Origin: an uncultured Pedobacter sp.
GTDB taxonomy: Bacteria > Bacteroidota > Bacteroidia > Sphingobacteriales > Sphingobacteriaceae
Assembly: GCA_946478755.1 (NCBI GenBank)
Contig: CAMLDJ010000006.1
Location: forward strand, 1 to 56,752
Direction of reading: 5' to 3'
DNA: 56,752 nucleotides
The stretch's first letter is position 1, and each line of letters begins with the position of its first letter. The translations under genes were made by a program, and so were the position numbers. A model generated the notes under the pieces. That model was not told the origin of the DNA. It worked only from the letters and a program-made list of their open reading frames with translations, and did not search any database. Below, one piece after another: positions 55,335 to 56,752 of this stretch.

Positions 55335-56752
55335 CTATCGGATTACACTTCCGTTTCCATGTTTAACTATCGGAGCCACAAAAGCAAGCTTGCCATCTGC
55401 ATCTTCCGACATCAGAATCATACCCTGTGATAAAATCCCCTTGATTTCACGCGGAGCAAGATTTACAACTAAGCTTACCTGCTGCCCGATGATCTGCTCT
55501 GGCTTATAATATTCTGCTATCCCCGAAACAACTGTACGCTGATCTATTCCAGTATCTAGCGTTAATTTTAGCAACTTCTTCGTCTTCTCCACCTTTTCGG
55601 CAGCAGTAATCGTCGCTACACGGATATCAACTGCTGTGAATTGCTCAAACTGAATATTCTCTTTTGCAAGCGCCACCGTTGCTGAAGCAGATTCATTATC
55701 TAACTTACTCTGGTTGAGCTTATCTATCTGCGCCTGTACGGCATCATCTTCAATTTTTTCGAACAATAGAACCGGCTCATTCAGCTGATGTCCCCTGTGC
55801 AGCAGGTTTATCCGGCCGGCAGACTCCCAGGTATGGCCGCCGTAGTTGAGCATTTTCATCAGCTTATCTGCCGTAAATGGCAAAAATGGTTCTATTAATA
55901 TCTCCAGGTTTGCAGCAATCTGCAAGCTGATATTTAAAATGGTTCGCACCCGATCCTCATCTGTTTTGATGACTTTCCATGGTTCCGTTTCTGCCAGGTA
56001 TTTATTCCCCAGGCGGGCAACATTCATTACCTCACCCAAAGCCTCTCTGAAACGGTAATTCTCAATGGATGCGCTGATCTTTGCAGGAGCCGCAGCCAGC
56101 TCATCTATCACCTGTTGGTCTTCCGGAGTGATGTGCATGCACATTGGCACCTTACCATCAAAATACTTATGGGTCAGCACCACTACTCTGTTGATAAAGT
56201 TGCCCAATATGGCTACCAATTCATTGTTGTTTCGGGCCTGAAAATCTTTCCAGGTAAAATCATTATCCTTGGTCTCAGGAGCAGTTGCCGTAAGCACATA
56301 CCGCAGCACATCCTGCTTATCTTTAAATTCTTCCAGGTACTCATTCAGCCAGACCGCCCAGTTTTTGGACGTGGAGATCTTCTGTCCTTCCAGGTTAAGA
56401 AATTCATTTGCAGGCACATTATCAGCAAGAATATAATCTCCATGAGCCATTAACATGGCCGGGAAGATAATGCAATGAAAAACAATATTATCCTTTCCGA
56501 TGAAATGTACCAGCTTCGTGCAATCATCTTTCCAATATTCCTCCCAATTGCCTTTCTCCACCTCATTCTGGTTGATGTAAAACTCTTCTGCCCTTGGGTT
56601 CCAAACATCCAGACGGGCATATTCAAACAACTCTTTAGTGGCAGAAATATAACCGATCGGCGCGTCGAACCAAACATAAAGTACTTTGCCTTCCGCATCC
56701 CTGACCGGAACTTTAACCCCCCAATCCAGATCCCGCGTCATGGCACGTGGCT
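55335..56752 (-). CDS. metG: Methionyl-tRNA synthetase (3' part)
   Basis: The frame is open through the right edge of the window (codons for RAM precede [12 protein letters not shown]), so the N-terminal part lies outside. Visible parts are the end of the Rossmann catalytic domain ([15 protein letters not shown]), the KMSKS-equivalent loop [12 protein letters not shown], the helical anticodon-binding domain, and a fused C-terminal EMAP/Trbp111-type tRNA-binding domain (about the last 110 residues, [20 protein letters not shown] to the end). It charges tRNA-Met and is essential. Confidence 0.97.
   Translation of the reverse strand, partial: PRAMTRDLDWGVKVPVRDAEGKVLYVWFDAPIGYISATKELFEYARLDVWNPRAEEFYINQNEVEKGNWEEYWKDDCTKLVHFIGKDNIVFHCIIFPAMLMAHGDYILADNVPANEFLNLEGQKISTSKNWAVWLNEYLEEFKDKQDVLRYVLTATAPETKDNDFTWKDFQARNNNELVAILGNFINRVVVLTHKYFDGKVPMCMHITPEDQQVIDELAAAPAKISASIENYRFREALGEVMNVARLGNKYLAETEPWKVIKTDEDRVRTILNISLQIAANLEILIEPFLPFTADKLMKMLNYGGHTWESAGRINLLHRGHQLNEPVLLFEKIEDDAVQAQIDKLNQSKLDNESASATVALAKENIQFEQFTAVDIRVATITAAEKVEKTKKLLKLTLDTGIDQRTVVSGIAEYYKPEQIIGQQVSLVVNLAPREIKGILSQGMILMSEDADGKLAFVAPIVKHGNGSVIR

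Overview
The window is AT-rich DNA of a soil- or plant-associated member of the Bacteroidota, most likely a Sphingobacteriaceae (Pedobacter-like). The grounds are two SusC/SusD glycan-uptake systems, a hybrid two-component regulator, a GLPGLI protein beside an outer-membrane barrel, MetRS with the active-site loop KISTS, and promoter elements of the Bacteroidota type TAnnTTTG. The genus is inferred from protein style only.

Region 1 (1-12427) is the distal part of a polysaccharide-utilization locus on the minus strand: a clan GH-A-like hydrolase, SusC, SusD, a small lipoprotein with one InlB-type repeat, a GH42-like protein, a GH78 alpha-L-rhamnosidase and the start of a further gene. A divergent AraC-type regulator lies at 12428-13291. 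Region 2 (13296-19287) is a tight minus-strand operon: RidA, 3-hydroxyacyl-CoA-dehydrogenase-like protein, class III aminotransferase, a second dehydrogenase paralog that has lost its key residues, M19 dipeptidase and a D-threonine-aldolase-like PLP enzyme. I could not place this set in a known pathway. A 25-bp motif occurs three times in the window, always in a control region of these two operons and the AraC gene. Upstream of both operons it sits exactly 24 bp from a TAnnTTTG element. At the AraC gene it overlaps the promoter. I infer one regulon in which the AraC protein switches on glycan breakdown and the amino-compound operon together and represses itself.

Region 3 (19636-29650) holds an outer-membrane barrel/GLPGLI pair, small SRPBCC and SnoaL-like proteins, a large PAS-GAF histidine kinase, a GC-rich RibD/DHFR-like gene that looks recently acquired, and a chimeric pseudogene joining the start of a NamZ/DUF1343 gene to the end of a porin-like gene. 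Region 4 (29995-45538) is a complete fructan locus: three GH32 enzymes with different catalytic motifs, SusD, SusC, fructokinase, sugar MFS importer, and a divergent hybrid sensor with a sugar-binding periplasmic domain.

Region 5 (45539-53207) is an insertion hot spot beside tRNA-Arg(CCU). It contains a decayed IS1182-type transposase, two fossil attachment sites carrying the last 13 bp of the tRNA gene region, remnants of a hipBST toxin-antitoxin operon, a metallophosphoesterase tail and a frameshifted nucleotidyltransferase. It also carries intact cargo: a TonB-domain protein, a LytS/LytTR two-component pair and a lipoprotein. Region 6 (53399-56752) returns to ordinary chromosome: an AlkD-like HEAT protein, a FadR/GntR regulator and the 3' part of metG.
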